A DNA stretch of 64,000 nt. Origin: Pseudomonas sp. MRSN 12121 (GTDB taxonomy: Bacteria > Pseudomonadota > Gammaproteobacteria > Pseudomonadales > Pseudomonadaceae). The notes under the pieces are model-generated. The model was not told the DNA's origin, did no database searches, and worked only from the letters and a program-made list of their open reading frames with translations. This document shows, piece by piece, positions 47,694 through 57,200 of the stretch; position 1 is the first letter of the stretch; each line of letters opens with the position of its first letter. The stretch lies in NCBI RefSeq assembly GCF_000931465.1, contig NZ_CP010892.1, positions 558,001 to 622,000 on the forward strand. Reading direction: 5' to 3'. The translations under genes were made by a program, and so were the position numbers.

Positions 47694-49232
47694 TCAGAGC
47701 TTGGCCCGGCTCTCGTGCATCCGCGCCAGTTGCCGTTCCAGCATCGATGGATAGGGCTCCATCAGGCGTTCGACGCAGCAGGCGCCTTCGGGGCTGGCAA
47801 TCGGACGAATGCGCGCGCGCTGGCGGATCAGGACGTCGTCGCTGATCTTGCGTTCGACCAGCAGCAGGTTGCGGCTGTGCTGGGACAGCGCCAGGGCATC
47901 CTGGGCGGTCTCGGTCAGCAGCAGGTCGATCTGGCTCAGGCCGAACAGTTCTTCGCCCAGGGTCAGGCCCAGTTGCAATTGCAGGGTGATGCCGCTGTCG
48001 GCCACTTCGATCTGCAGGGCGTGGCCCAGGGCGCGCAACAGCTCGCCGCAGCAGATGGCGTTGGTCAGGTAGTCGTCGCCGCTGTCTTCGCTGTGGAACA
48101 GCATCAGTGTGCTGCCATCGTTCAGGGTGTGCAGTTCGCTCTGGTAGAGCGAGGCGGCCTGGTCGAGGCAATCGCGATAACGTTCCAGCAATTCCGTCAG
48201 GCGGGCACGGGGCAGGCGGCGCAGTTGGTCCTGGGCGCCCAGTTGCACGGCCAGTACGGCGCTGTGCTGCGGCTGAGCCGGCGCCACCGGTTTGGCCAGG
48301 GGCTGGGCGGCGGTCGCGGAGGAGCTGTCGCGAAGATCGGCGAACGGATCTTCGTCGTCCTGATCCTCCTCGGCGTGGACCACATGCCGCGGCGCGGCCT
48401 TGAGGCCGGCGACGGGAGCGCTTTCATCGAAGCTTGGATCACGCAGGTTGCGTACTTCGAAGCTCGGTTCCGCGTCCTCGGTATCGTCGTAGTCGGTGTC
48501 GTCGATTTCCGCTTCCGGCTCGGGCTCCGGTTCGATCTTCTCCGGCGCGAAGCTGGTGTGCAGCTGGCGCGCCAGGTCGCCGATCTCGTCCTGGCGCTGG
48601 GTGGCCGGGGTGTGCTCGTCGATATCCCGCAGCCAGACCCGCAGTTGCAGCAGCGGCGTGGAGATATGCCGCCCCAGGCGCAGGCTCAACGCCAGGGCCA
48701 GGGCCAGCAGGATGGCACTGAGAATGCCCATGCTCTGCAGGCTGATGGTCATCGGCTGCTGGAATTGTTCCATGTCCAGGCTGATGCGCAGGTTGCCGGC
48801 GGTCACGTCCTGGAAGGTGATCTTGGTCTGGTAGACGCCTTCGGTTTCGCCCAGCAGGCTGCTTTTCGGACGCTGGCCGGCTTCGGCGAGGATGCGGTTG
48901 TCCACGCTGTAGATCGCCGCGTGGGCCACCAGCGGGTTCTTGGTCAGGTTGTTCAGCAGCACGTTGAGGCTGAGGATGTCGTTGGACACCAGCAACTCGG
49001 TGGCCGAGGTCGCGGTCTGGGTGGTCAGGCTCTGACCCAGGGCGTCGGCTTGCTCGTGCATGGCCTGCTTGAATTGCAGCCCCATCACGCAGGCATAGAT
49101 CACCAGGGCCAGGGCGACCAGGATCACGTTATGGCTGGCGATGCGCAATGCAATCGGTACACGGCGGTGACGCAGTGCACGGAAGATCAGCAGGAAGAAG
49201 TTATCGGTTTTAACTGGCGTGGGCCGGTTCAC
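47694..49232 (-). CDS. AhpA/YtjB-family membrane protein with HAMP-like region
   Basis: A 512-residue inner membrane protein with two membrane segments (about residues 36-56 and 163-185) bracketing a periplasmic domain, then a HAMP-like stretch. After that comes an acidic, E/D/P-rich linker (about 230-310) and a cytoplasmic domain resembling a degenerate nucleotide-cyclase-type fold. This is the SMP/YtjB or AhpA type found next to serB in many gammaproteobacteria. The start is GTG at 49232, 134 bases from the divergent serB start. Function poorly known; a sensory or scaffold role is likely. Confidence 0.8.
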   Translation of the reverse strand: MNRPTPVKTDNFFLLIFRALRHRRVPIALRIASHNVILVALALVIYACVMGLQFKQAMHEQADALGQSLTTQTATSATELLVSNDILSLNVLLNNLTKNPLVAHAAIYSVDNRILAEAGQRPKSSLLGETEGVYQTKITFQDVTAGNLRISLDMEQFQQPMTISLQSMGILSAILLALALALSLRLGRHISTPLLQLRVWLRDIDEHTPATQRQDEIGDLARQLHTSFAPEKIEPEPEPEAEIDDTDYDDTEDAEPSFEVRNLRDPSFDESAPVAGLKAAPRHVVHAEEDQDDEDPFADLRDSSSATAAQPLAKPVAPAQPQHSAVLAVQLGAQDQLRRLPRARLTELLERYRDCLDQAASLYQSELHTLNDGSTLMLFHSEDSGDDYLTNAICCGELLRALGHALQIEVADSGITLQLQLGLTLGEELFGLSQIDLLLTETAQDALALSQHSRNLLLVERKISDDVLIRQRARIRPIASPEGACCVERLMEPYPSMLERQLARMHESRAKL

Positions 49233-49366
49233 TGAGCTCGGCTCTTTTGTCCGTGAAGTTGAGGCGCAGTATAGCGACAGGCCCTAGACCGGCAAAGCGC
49301 TGGCTGTGCCCGATGGTCACTGAAAGTGGGTAGAATGCGGTTTTTTTCCACCTGCGGGGGTGCGCC

Positions 49367-50581
49367 TTGCGCGAAATCGTCTTGATAAACATCACCGGTG
49401 AAGACCGTCCGGGTCTTACCGCGGCCATTACCGGCGTCCTGGCCCAGGGTGGTGTGAACATTCTCGACATCGGTCAGGCGGTGATTCACGACACTCTGTC
49501 GTTCGGCATCCTGGTTGAAATTCCGGAAAGCGAGCAAGGCTCGTCGGTGCTCAAGGATATTCTGTTCACCGCCTATGAGCTGGACCAGCAGGTCCGTTTC
49601 ACGCCGGTTTCCGAAGAGGACTACCAGCAGTGGGTCGGCGGCCAGGGCAAGAAGCGCCATATCGTCACCTTGCTGACCCGCAAGGTCACTGCCGAGCAAT
49701 TGCAGCGCGTCAGCTCGATCACCGCCAAGTACGGCTTGAACATCGATCACATCGACCGCCTCTCCGGGCGCATGCCGCTGGATACCCCGGCCGACAAGGG
49801 CAAGGGCTGCATCGAGTTTTCCGTGCGTGGCGAAGCGGCCGATCCGCAGGCGCTGCGCGCCGAGTTCCTGAGCGTCGCGCAGGAGCTGAACGTCGATATC
49901 GCCTTCCAGGAAGACTCGCTGTTCCGCCGCAACCGCCGCCTGGCGGTATTCGACATGGACTCGACCCTGATCGAGGCGGAGGTCATCGACGAGCTGGCCA
50001 AGGCGGCGGGCGTAGGCGGTCGGGTGGCGGCAATCACCGAGCGGGCCATGGCGGGCGAACTGGATTTCCGCGCCAGCTTCAAGGAGCGCCTGGCCTTGCT
50101 CCAGGGCCTGGATGTCGAGGTGCTGGATTCCATCGGCGCAACGCTGCGCCTGACCGAAGGGGCCGAGACCCTGTTCGCCGAACTCAAGCGCCTGGGCTAC
50201 AAGACCGCCATTCTGTCGGGCGGCTTCACCTACTTCGCCAAGCAATTGCAGGCCAAGTTGGGGATCGACTACGTATTCGCCAATGAGCTGGAAGTGGTCG
50301 ACGGCAAGGTGACCGGTGTCGCGGTCGAGCCGATCGTTGATGCCCAGCGCAAGGCCGATCTGTTGCGTGAACTGGCGGCTAGGGAAGGCCTGCGTCTGGA
50401 GCAGACCATTGCCGTGGGCGATGGCGCCAACGACCTGCCGATGCTGGCGATTGCCGGCCTGGGTGTGGCTTTCCGTGCCAAGCCGCTGGTCAAGCAGTCG
50501 GCCAAGCAGGCGATTTCCACCCTGGGGCTGGACGGCGTGCTTTACCTGCTGGGTTTCCGCGACCGCGACGGGCAACTCTGA
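49367..50581 (+). CDS. serB: Phosphoserine phosphatase
   Basis: SerB removes phosphate from O-phospho-L-serine in the last step of serine synthesis. The 404-residue protein has two N-terminal ACT-like domains (residues 1-170, beginning R-E-I-V-L-I-N-I-T-G-E-D-R-P-G) and a HAD domain with F-D-M-D-S-T-L-I-E-A-E carrying nucleophile Asp 196 and Asp 198. I-L-S-G-G-F-T-Y and V-G-D-G-A-N-D-L are the later HAD motifs. The start is TTG at 49367, which begins the conserved ACT sequence. A terminator follows. Confidence 0.95.
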   Translation: MREIVLINITGEDRPGLTAAITGVLAQGGVNILDIGQAVIHDTLSFGILVEIPESEQGSSVLKDILFTAYELDQQVRFTPVSEEDYQQWVGGQGKKRHIVTLLTRKVTAEQLQRVSSITAKYGLNIDHIDRLSGRMPLDTPADKGKGCIEFSVRGEAADPQALRAEFLSVAQELNVDIAFQEDSLFRRNRRLAVFDMDSTLIEAEVIDELAKAAGVGGRVAAITERAMAGELDFRASFKERLALLQGLDVEVLDSIGATLRLTEGAETLFAELKRLGYKTAILSGGFTYFAKQLQAKLGIDYVFANELEVVDGKVTGVAVEPIVDAQRKADLLRELAAREGLRLEQTIAVGDGANDLPMLAIAGLGVAFRAKPLVKQSAKQAISTLGLDGVLYLLGFRDRDGQL

Positions 50582-50599
50582 AGCGAATCGCAAGCATAA

Positions 50600-50626
50600 A
50601 AAAACGCCGCAGATCGCGGCGTTTTT
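50600..50626. terminator. Bidirectional terminator between serB and psd
   Basis: AAAAACGCCGC and GCGGCGTTTTT form an 11-base stem with an AGATC loop in the convergent gap, giving T runs on both strands. Confidence 0.88.
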
Positions 50627-50651
50627 CATGTCTGGTCTGTATGCCCGGATA

Positions 50652-51512
50652 TCAGGCCTTGGCCAGGCCCAGGCCTTGGCCCATCTGCACCGGCGAGCCG
50701 GCACCCAGGCTTTCGGCCCACTGCACCTGGTCCGGACCGAACAGCACGATCGCGGTGGAGCCCAGCTTGAAGCGTCCCAGCTCGGCGCCTTTCTCCAGGT
50801 GGATCGGCGCGCGGGCCGCTTCGTCGTAGCGCACGGTCTTGAGTTCGCGCTTCGGCGGCGTCACCAGCCCGGCCCAGACGGTTTCGATCGAGGCCACGAT
50901 CATGGCGCCCACCAGGACTACGGCCATCGGGCCACGCTCGGTATCGAATACGCACACTACGCGTTCGTTACGGGCGAACAGCTCGGGTACGTTTTCCGCG
51001 GTGGTCTGGTTGACCGAGAAGATGCGTCCTGGCACGTAGACCATTTCCCGCAAGGTGCCGGCCAACGGCATGTGCACCCGGTGGTAGTCCTTCGGCGACA
51101 GGTAGACAGTGGCGAAGTCGCCGCCCATGAAGGGGGCGGCCAGCGCCGAGTCGCCACCCAGCAGCTCAAGCACGCTGAAGCTGTGGCCCTTGGCCTGGAA
51201 TACCCGGCCATGCTCGATCGGGCCGAGTTGGCTGATCGCGCCATCGGCGGGGCTGAGGATCGCACCCGGGGTCTGGTCCAGCGGACGGGCGCCGTCTTTC
51301 AGGGCGCGGGTGAAGAAGGCGTTGAAGTGCTCGTAGGCGGTCAGGTCCTCCACCAGTGCCTGCGACATATCCACCTGATAACGCTTGGCGAACCAGGCGG
51401 TGAAGGCATTCTTGAACCAGCGCACGCGGCACTCGGCGATGCAGCCGGCCAGGCGCGACAGCAGGTGGTGGGGCAGCAGGTACTGGCTGAGGATAAACAA
51501 ACGCTTTTTCAT
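50652..51512 (-). CDS. psd: Phosphatidylserine decarboxylase proenzyme
   Basis: Psd makes phosphatidylethanolamine from phosphatidylserine at the inner membrane. The 286-residue proenzyme has the self-cleavage motif L-G-S-T, cut between Gly 251 and Ser 252 to form the pyruvoyl group. It also has the [10 protein letters not shown] motif and a D-G-A-I-S-Q-L-G segment in the beta chain. It is the last gene of an HDOD-rhdA-psd minus-strand run, 16 bases after rhdA. Confidence 0.97.
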   Translation of the reverse strand: MKKRLFILSQYLLPHHLLSRLAGCIAECRVRWFKNAFTAWFAKRYQVDMSQALVEDLTAYEHFNAFFTRALKDGARPLDQTPGAILSPADGAISQLGPIEHGRVFQAKGHSFSVLELLGGDSALAAPFMGGDFATVYLSPKDYHRVHMPLAGTLREMVYVPGRIFSVNQTTAENVPELFARNERVVCVFDTERGPMAVVLVGAMIVASIETVWAGLVTPPKRELKTVRYDEAARAPIHLEKGAELGRFKLGSTAIVLFGPDQVQWAESLGAGSPVQMGQGLGLAKA

Positions 51513-51528
51513 TAACTGTCCTTAAACC

Positions 51529-52344
51529 TTAAATCTCTACGGGCGTATCGGGGTGGTTGCCCCATTCGCCCCAGGAACCGGCGTAGCCCTTGACTCGCGG
51601 ATAACCGAGGGCCTTGGCCACCAGGTAGGTGAAGCCAGAGCGGTGGTGAGTCTGGCAATGGGTAATCACTTCTTTGTCTTTGCTGATGCCAAGTCGCTCG
51701 AGAATCTGCGGCATGTCGCGGCGGATCCGCAGGCTGCGTGCCTGATCCATGCCCGCCGTCCACTCGAAGTTGATCGCGCCGGGAATATGCCCACCCTTGG
51801 CGGCGAGGACTTTCTCACCTGAATACTCCAGCGGGCCGCGGGCATCCCAGATCGCCAGGTCGGCGGCACCCAGACGGCTTTGCAGGTATTCCCGGGTGGC
51901 GGTCGGCTCGTCGTGCAGGGTCAGGGCGACGGGGCCGCCCACGGCGGCCGGCACCTCGCTCGACACTGGCAGGCCGTCGGCCAGCCAGGCGGGCAGCCCG
52001 CCATCCAGGTAGTGATAGCGGGAGTGGCCGATCACATCCAGCAGCCAGATGAAGCGCCCGGCCCAGCCACCGCCTTCGTCGTCGTAGACCACATAGACCG
52101 CCTCCGGGTTGTGCCCGAGCTCGCCGAACAGCGCTTCGAGCGCCGCTTGCGGTGGCATCAGCCCGGGCGCTGGCGCCTGACCCAGCTGAGTACGCTTGGG
52201 ATCAACGAAATGCGCGCCGGGAATATGCCCTTCGGCATAGCGGGCGGCGCTGGTCAGATCCACCAGAATCAGTTCGCGGGCGTCGAGGCGAGGGAGCAAG
52301 TCGCTCGGCTCGATCACCAGCGGCAAGCCAGAGAAGTCAGGCAT
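51529..52344 (-). CDS. rhdA: Thiosulfate:cyanide sulfurtransferase (rhodanese)
   Basis: A 271-residue two-domain rhodanese. The C-terminal domain carries I-T-H-C-Q-T-H-H-R-S-G-F with the catalytic cysteine at 230, the same residue number as the RhdA of Azotobacter vinelandii. The N-terminal domain (V-V-Y-D-D-E-G-G-G-W) lacks the cysteine and is structural. It moves sulfane sulfur from thiosulfate to cyanide or other acceptors. The ATG at 52344 begins the conserved M-P-D-F-S-G-L-P; upstream in-frame codons are not conserved-looking. Confidence 0.95.
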   Translation of the reverse strand: MPDFSGLPLVIEPSDLLPRLDARELILVDLTSAARYAEGHIPGAHFVDPKRTQLGQAPAPGLMPPQAALEALFGELGHNPEAVYVVYDDEGGGWAGRFIWLLDVIGHSRYHYLDGGLPAWLADGLPVSSEVPAAVGGPVALTLHDEPTATREYLQSRLGAADLAIWDARGPLEYSGEKVLAAKGGHIPGAINFEWTAGMDQARSLRIRRDMPQILERLGISKDKEVITHCQTHHRSGFTYLVAKALGYPRVKGYAGSWGEWGNHPDTPVEI

Positions 52345-52387
52345 GTGAGGTCTCCAGGGCACAAAGGAGGGGATTGTAGCGCAAGCG

Positions 52388-53926
52388 TCAGCGGCTGCGG
52401 TTGGTAAAGCTGTGCAGGGCCTTTTCGATGCACTGCGCGGTCTTGCCGAAAGCCTGTACGGAGATCTCCGAGAAGGGTTGGCCACCCTGGTCGGCGACAA
52501 TCAGCATGATCACCCGGCCATTGCTCGGGACCGAACGCAGCAGCAGGTGTTCGCCGCGGAACAGGCTGCGCAGGCTGTCGGGCAGGCGGGCGGAAAACTG
52601 CGCAGTGTTGGCAGGTGTCAGGCGCACTTGCGCCGGAGCGTCGAGCAAGCGTTGCAGCACGCTGCTCTGACTGATCTCCAGCGACAGGCTGGCGGCTTGC
52701 GCGGGGAGCCCGGCGAGCTGATGCACCCGCAACTGGGTTCGCGTGCGATCGACCATCAGCAGCATCACCCGACGCATGCCGCAGGCCACCAGGGCATTGC
52801 AGGCCTGGGTAGTCAGATGCATGGCATTGCTGAAGCGGCTGGGCTCGACCAGCAATTCGCTGCACTGCTTGCGCCATTTGGCCAGGTCTTCGGCGGTCGG
52901 GCCGGGAGCTGGAAGTTCACCGCTGTGCTCGCGATCGCTGCCCCAGGGCCAGAGCAGTGCCTCGGCCGGATGCCACAGGTCGGCCATGCTGTGCTGTCGC
53001 GCGCTCTGCGCGGCTTGCTGGTGCAACTGTTGCTGCACGTCGTCCATCGGCAGTTGCAGGTACAGGCTGGTGAGGTATTGCCAGCGCAGGCAGTGCGCGC
53101 CGGTCCAGGATTCTTGCGCCGAGAGGGCCAGGGCATTGGCCAGCAAGACGCTGTTGGCCGGTTGGTTCAGCCAGCGTTGCAGGGCCGGATCGGCATCCAG
53201 GCATTGCTGCTGGTGCAGCGGATGGGCGTTGTCGCGGGCGATATGCAGGGCTTTGGCCAGGTGATCCTGCTCGTCGATCAGCAGGCGGTAGCCTTGCTGG
53301 ACCCAGATCGGCAGATGCCAGATGTCCACCAGCGCCTGGCACAGCCGGAGCAGGCTGACGCCGAACAATTCCTGCTCGACCTGCCGGGCCGGCTCGGCCT
53401 GGTGGACGACGCGCCGTTGCCATTCTTCGAGCAGCTTCGGATAGGCCAGCGCCATGGGCCACAGCGGCGAGAGAAACAACAGGCTGCCCCAGTGGATGTC
53501 CTGCCAGAGCCGGGCCAGGCGCCCGGCGAAAAAACCATTGGCCTGTTGGGTCGCATGCTGGCTGATCATTTGCAATTGACGCAGCCCGACGGGGATCTGC
53601 TCCTCGGGCTGGGCCGGCAGGCGGTCGATCAGCTCTTCGGTGCGCTTGAGCCCGAGGCGATTGAGGGCAATCTCCAGATTTTCCGCCGGCTCGCCCATGC
53701 TGCCATGGGTATGGAGATTGGCTTCGCGGATCACGCTCAGGGCCAGCGCGGGGCTGTCCTGCATCAAATCGGCGATATCGCGCAAGGAACTGCGGTTGTC
53801 CCGGATGGCCCGGCAGACCCGGTCGTGGCTGGCCTGCGGCACTGGCAAGCGGACTGAGTCGAGCCGCTTTATCCAGGCTTCGAGGGAGTTGGGAATAGTC
53901 GTTGGGACTGTCGTTTCATTAGACAT
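52388..53926 (-). CDS. HDOD domain protein
   Basis: A 512-residue protein with an N-terminal HDOD domain (about residues 10-220: V-P-Q-A-S-H-D-R-V, L-M-Q-D-S-P-A-L-A-L-S-V-I-R-E-A-N, I-A-L-N-R-L-G-L) and a C-terminal GAF-like region from about 370 with V-M-L-M-V-D-R-T-like strands. HDOD proteins act in signalling, motility and DNA-damage responses without known enzyme activity. The ATG at 53926 is preferred over an in-frame TTG four codons earlier. It is divergent from motA and 43 bases upstream of rhdA. Confidence 0.85.
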   Translation of the reverse strand: MSNETTVPTTIPNSLEAWIKRLDSVRLPVPQASHDRVCRAIRDNRSSLRDIADLMQDSPALALSVIREANLHTHGSMGEPAENLEIALNRLGLKRTEELIDRLPAQPEEQIPVGLRQLQMISQHATQQANGFFAGRLARLWQDIHWGSLLFLSPLWPMALAYPKLLEEWQRRVVHQAEPARQVEQELFGVSLLRLCQALVDIWHLPIWVQQGYRLLIDEQDHLAKALHIARDNAHPLHQQQCLDADPALQRWLNQPANSVLLANALALSAQESWTGAHCLRWQYLTSLYLQLPMDDVQQQLHQQAAQSARQHSMADLWHPAEALLWPWGSDREHSGELPAPGPTAEDLAKWRKQCSELLVEPSRFSNAMHLTTQACNALVACGMRRVMLLMVDRTRTQLRVHQLAGLPAQAASLSLEISQSSVLQRLLDAPAQVRLTPANTAQFSARLPDSLRSLFRGEHLLLRSVPSNGRVIMLIVADQGGQPFSEISVQAFGKTAQCIEKALHSFTNRSR

Positions 53927-53997
53927 GGCTGGGCGCAATCATCGTCTGCTGTAAACACGCCCAGAGCGGGCCAAACTGGCTTTTCGCCTTAACGGCC

Positions 53998-54024
53998 TAT
54001 AGTCTGGCGCAGTTTTGTCGATAA
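53998..54024 (+). promoter_or_regulatory. Sigma-28 (FliA) promoter of motAB
   Basis: TATAGTCT (53998-54005), exactly 11 bases, then GTCGATAA (54017-54024), compared with the FliA consensus TAAAGTTT-N11-GCCGATAA: 6 of 8 and 7 of 8 matches with the right spacing. It lies 68 bases upstream of the motA ATG and predicts late-class flagellar control of the stator genes. Confidence 0.75.
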
Positions 54025-54092
54025 GTAGAAGAAGAGATTTAAGAACTTCCGAATAAGACCTTGAACCCGACTCAGTAAGTACTTTCCTACCT

Positions 54093-54944
54093 ATGGCTAA
54101 AATTATCGGCATCATCGTCGTGTTCGCGAGTGTTCTCGGCGGATACGTGCTTTCTCACGGCAAGATCGCAGCCCTGATCCAGCCCTTCGAGGTCATGATT
54201 ATCGGTGGCGCCGCGCTGGGGGCGTTCCTCCAGGCGAACCCTGGCTACATGACCATGCACGTGCTCAAGAAGTCCCTGGGGATGTTCGGCTCGCGCTTTT
54301 CCCAGACCTTCTACCTGGAAGTGCTGGGGCTGATCTACGAGATCCTCAACAAGAGCCGCCGTGAAGGCATGATGGCGATCGAAGGCGATATCGAAGATGC
54401 CGCCGCCAGCCCGATTTTCGCCAAGTACCCGGCCGTGCTCAAAGACGAGCGCATGACCGCGTTCATCTGTGACTACCTGCGCATCATGTCCTCCGGCAAC
54501 ATGGCTCCCCACGAGCTCGAAGGCCTGTTCGACATGGAGCTGTTCAGCCTCAAGGAAGACCTCGAACACCCCTCCCATGCGGTCAACGGCATCGCCGATG
54601 GCATGCCGGGTTTCGGTATCGTCGCGGCGGTACTGGGGATCGTGGTGACCATGGCATCCCTGGGCGATGGCGACCAGAAGTCCATCGGCCTGCACGTAGG
54701 TGCGGCGCTGGTCGGTACCTTCTTCGGTATTCTCGCGGCCTACGGCTTCTTCGGCCCATTGGCCCATTCCCTGGCGCACGATGCCAAGGAAGAGCTGAAC
54801 GTCTACGAAGCCATCAAGGCTTCCCTGGTGGCTTCGGCTTCCGGCATGCCGCCATCGCTGGCCGTGGAGTTCGGGCGCAAGGTGCTGTACCCGGCGCACC
54901 GTCCAAGCTTTGCCGAGCTGGAACAAGCGGTTCGCGGTCGCTAA
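54093..54944 (+). CDS. motA: Flagellar stator protein MotA
   Basis: MotA forms the proton-driven stator ring with MotB in the inner membrane. The 283-residue protein has four hydrophobic segments: at the N-terminus (I-I-G-I-I-V-V-F-A-S-V-L-G-G), near 35-50, and two near residues 170-230 around P-G-F-G-I-V-A-A-V-L-G-I. The cytoplasmic loop between the second and third segments has the charged residues that touch the rotor. It is followed after three bases by motB. A FliA-type promoter precedes it. Confidence 0.97.
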   Translation: MAKIIGIIVVFASVLGGYVLSHGKIAALIQPFEVMIIGGAALGAFLQANPGYMTMHVLKKSLGMFGSRFSQTFYLEVLGLIYEILNKSRREGMMAIEGDIEDAAASPIFAKYPAVLKDERMTAFICDYLRIMSSGNMAPHELEGLFDMELFSLKEDLEHPSHAVNGIADGMPGFGIVAAVLGIVVTMASLGDGDQKSIGLHVGAALVGTFFGILAAYGFFGPLAHSLAHDAKEELNVYEAIKASLVASASGMPPSLAVEFGRKVLYPAHRPSFAELEQAVRGR

Positions 54945-54947
54945 GCC

Positions 54948-55988
54948 ATGGAAAACAATCAGCCGATTATCATCAAGCGCGTCAAGCGCTTTGCCGGCGG
55001 GCATCACGGCGGGGCGTGGAAGATCGCCTTCGCCGACTTCGCCACGGCGATGATGGCGTTCTTCCTGGTGCTGTGGCTGCTGTCCACGGCCACGCCGGAA
55101 CAGAAGATCGCCATCGCCGGTTACTTCAAGGACCCGATCGGCTTCTCGGAAAGCGGTACGCCCTACATCATCGACCTGGGCGGTTCTCCCGAGCTGGCGC
55201 CGGACAATACGCTCAACCCCGAGATCAAGTCGCAGCCTCAGCCAGACAAGGTCACGGTGGATACCGATCAGGTCGAGAACATGGCCGAGCAGGTTGAAAG
55301 AGAGCGTCTGGAACTGCTGCTCCAGGAGTTGCAGAACAAGGTCGAAGAGAACCCGCAGCTGCAGAAGTTCAAGGACCAGATCCTGTTCGAGATCACTCCG
55401 GACGGCCTGCGCATCCAGATCATCGATTCGGAAAACCGGCCGATGTTCGACTCCGGCAGTGCGCGCCTGAAGCCGTACTTCGAGGACATCCTGCTGGCCA
55501 TGGCCGACACCATCAAGGCGGTGCCGAACAAGATCAGCATCAGCGGCCATACCGATGCCAAGCCTTATGCGGGCACTGGCGACTTCGGCAACTGGGAGCT
55601 TTCGGCCAACCGCGCCAATGCCGCGCGTCGCGCGCTGGTGGCGGGCAGCTACCCGGATGGGCAAGTGGCACGAGTGGTGGGTTATGCCTCGTCGTCGCTG
55701 TTCGATCGCAAGGACCCGTTCAACCCGGTCAACCGGCGTATCGACATCGTGGTGCTGACCAAGAAGGCCCAGCGTGCCATCGAGGGTGAAGTTGCCCCCG
55801 ATGCCCCGGCACCGACCCAGGGCCAGGGCGCGCCGGGCGAAGTGCCGGCGGATCCGAACGCCTTGCCGCCGGAGCAGGAGCCGTTGCCGGCGCATGAGCT
55901 GCGTGAGCGTTTGAATCTTTTCGAGGATGCAGCACCGAAGACCGGAGGAGCGACCGCGCCGGCGGCCGCTCCTCCGGCGGCGCGCTGA
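54948..55988 (+). CDS. motB: Flagellar stator protein MotB
   Basis: MotB anchors the stator to peptidoglycan and carries the proton. The 346-residue protein has a single transmembrane segment with the essential aspartate at residue 30 (F-A-D-F-A-T-A-M-M-A-F-F-L-V). An OmpA-like domain (about 150-280) has I-S-G-H-T-D-A-K-P and N-R-R-I-D-I-V-V-L. A proline/alanine-rich C-terminal tail of about 60 residues follows and is likely disordered. It starts three bases after the motA stop. Confidence 0.97.
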   Translation: MENNQPIIIKRVKRFAGGHHGGAWKIAFADFATAMMAFFLVLWLLSTATPEQKIAIAGYFKDPIGFSESGTPYIIDLGGSPELAPDNTLNPEIKSQPQPDKVTVDTDQVENMAEQVERERLELLLQELQNKVEENPQLQKFKDQILFEITPDGLRIQIIDSENRPMFDSGSARLKPYFEDILLAMADTIKAVPNKISISGHTDAKPYAGTGDFGNWELSANRANAARRALVAGSYPDGQVARVVGYASSSLFDRKDPFNPVNRRIDIVVLTKKAQRAIEGEVAPDAPAPTQGQGAPGEVPADPNALPPEQEPLPAHELRERLNLFEDAAPKTGGATAPAAAPPAAR

Positions 55989-56011
55989 TCGGCAAGCGAC
56001 AGTGCTCCATG

Positions 56012-56040
56012 AAAAAGGCCGCGATCATCGCGGCCTTTTT
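56012..56040. terminator. Bidirectional terminator between motB and rsgA
   Basis: AAAAAGGCCGCGAT and ATCGCGGCCTTTTT are perfect inverted repeats separated by one base, giving a stable hairpin with T runs on both strands in this convergent gap. Confidence 0.88.
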
Positions 56041-56061
56041 GTTTCTGCGTGGTGCTGCCTG

Positions 56062-57093
56062 TTAATAGCTGCTATCCGGCAGGCTGGCGATGATCGAGCG
56101 ATAGCTGTTCATCCGTTGCTGCTGGATGCGGCCGTCTTCCAGGGCCTTGAGCAGGGCGCAGCCCGGTTCGCGGTCATGTTTGCAGTCGCGGAAGCGGCAG
56201 GTGCCCAGCAGGTCGTTGAATTCGATGAAGCCTGCCTCGACATCGGCGCGGCTGACGTGGCCCAGGCCGAATTCGCGAATCCCCGGGGAGTCGATCAGTT
56301 CGCCACCACCCGGAAAGTGGAACAGGCGCGCGGTGGTGGTGGTGTGGGTGCCCTGGCCGGACAGTTCCGACAAGGGGCCGACGCGGGTTTCCACGTTGGG
56401 CAGCAGGCTGTTCACCAGCGACGACTTGCCCACGCCCGACTGGCCGACGAACACGCTGATGCGCCCGTCCAGTTGCGCTTGCAACTGCTCCATGCCATTG
56501 CCGTGGTGAGCCGAGACTTCCAGCACCGGATAGCTCAGTTGCCGATAGACCGCCAGCAAGGCGTTCAGGGCCGGTGCGTTGTGCTCGTCGATCAGGTCGA
56601 ACTTGTTGAGCAGCAGCAGCGGACGGATGCCGGCGTGCTCGGCCGCTACCAGGTAGCGGTCGATCAGGTTGGCATGCGGCTCGGGCAGCGGGGCGAAGAC
56701 GATTACGATCATGTCGACGTTGGCCGCGACGGGCTTGAGCTGGCCGCGGCTGTCCGGGCGGCACAGCTCGGTGTGGCGCGGCAGTTGCGCGACGATCACC
56801 CCGATGCCCTGGTTGCCCGGGCGCCAGACCACCTGGTCGCCGGTGACGAGGGCCGGCAGGTTGGCGCGCAAGTGGCAGCGGAACACCTGGCCGGCCAGTT
56901 CGCCTTCGCGTGCCTCGACCTCTACCTGGACGCCGAAGTGGGCGATCACCAGGCCGGTCTGTTCCGGGCCGAGATCGCCGCCTTCCAGTGCTTCCACGGC
57001 GGAGGATTCACGCTTGGCGGCGCGGGCGGCGCGCTCGCCTTGAATCTTTTCGATGCGCCAGTTTTGGCGACGATTGAGCTGGCGTTTGGCCAT
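56062..57093 (-). CDS. rsgA: Small ribosomal subunit biogenesis GTPase RsgA
   Basis: RsgA is a circularly permuted GTPase that checks maturation of the 30S subunit. The 343-residue protein has an N-terminal OB-fold region, then the permuted G motifs with L-L-N-K-F-D-L (G4) ahead of the P-loop [10 protein letters not shown]. The zinc-binding end, [14 protein letters not shown], lies near residue 280. It is divergent from orn with a 107-base gap, the same arrangement as in E. coli. Confidence 0.97.
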   Translation of the reverse strand: MAKRQLNRRQNWRIEKIQGERAARAAKRESSAVEALEGGDLGPEQTGLVIAHFGVQVEVEAREGELAGQVFRCHLRANLPALVTGDQVVWRPGNQGIGVIVAQLPRHTELCRPDSRGQLKPVAANVDMIVIVFAPLPEPHANLIDRYLVAAEHAGIRPLLLLNKFDLIDEHNAPALNALLAVYRQLSYPVLEVSAHHGNGMEQLQAQLDGRISVFVGQSGVGKSSLVNSLLPNVETRVGPLSELSGQGTHTTTTARLFHFPGGGELIDSPGIREFGLGHVSRADVEAGFIEFNDLLGTCRFRDCKHDREPGCALLKALEDGRIQQQRMNSYRSIIASLPDSSY

Positions 57094-57200
57094 TGGTGTT
57101 CCGTATCGATAATGCGGCGGTTAGGTAAAACGGCCGCGAGTTTAGCACGCCAGCGCGCCCCTCTAGGCTAAACTGCGCACCTACGCCGAGGAGCCGACAC

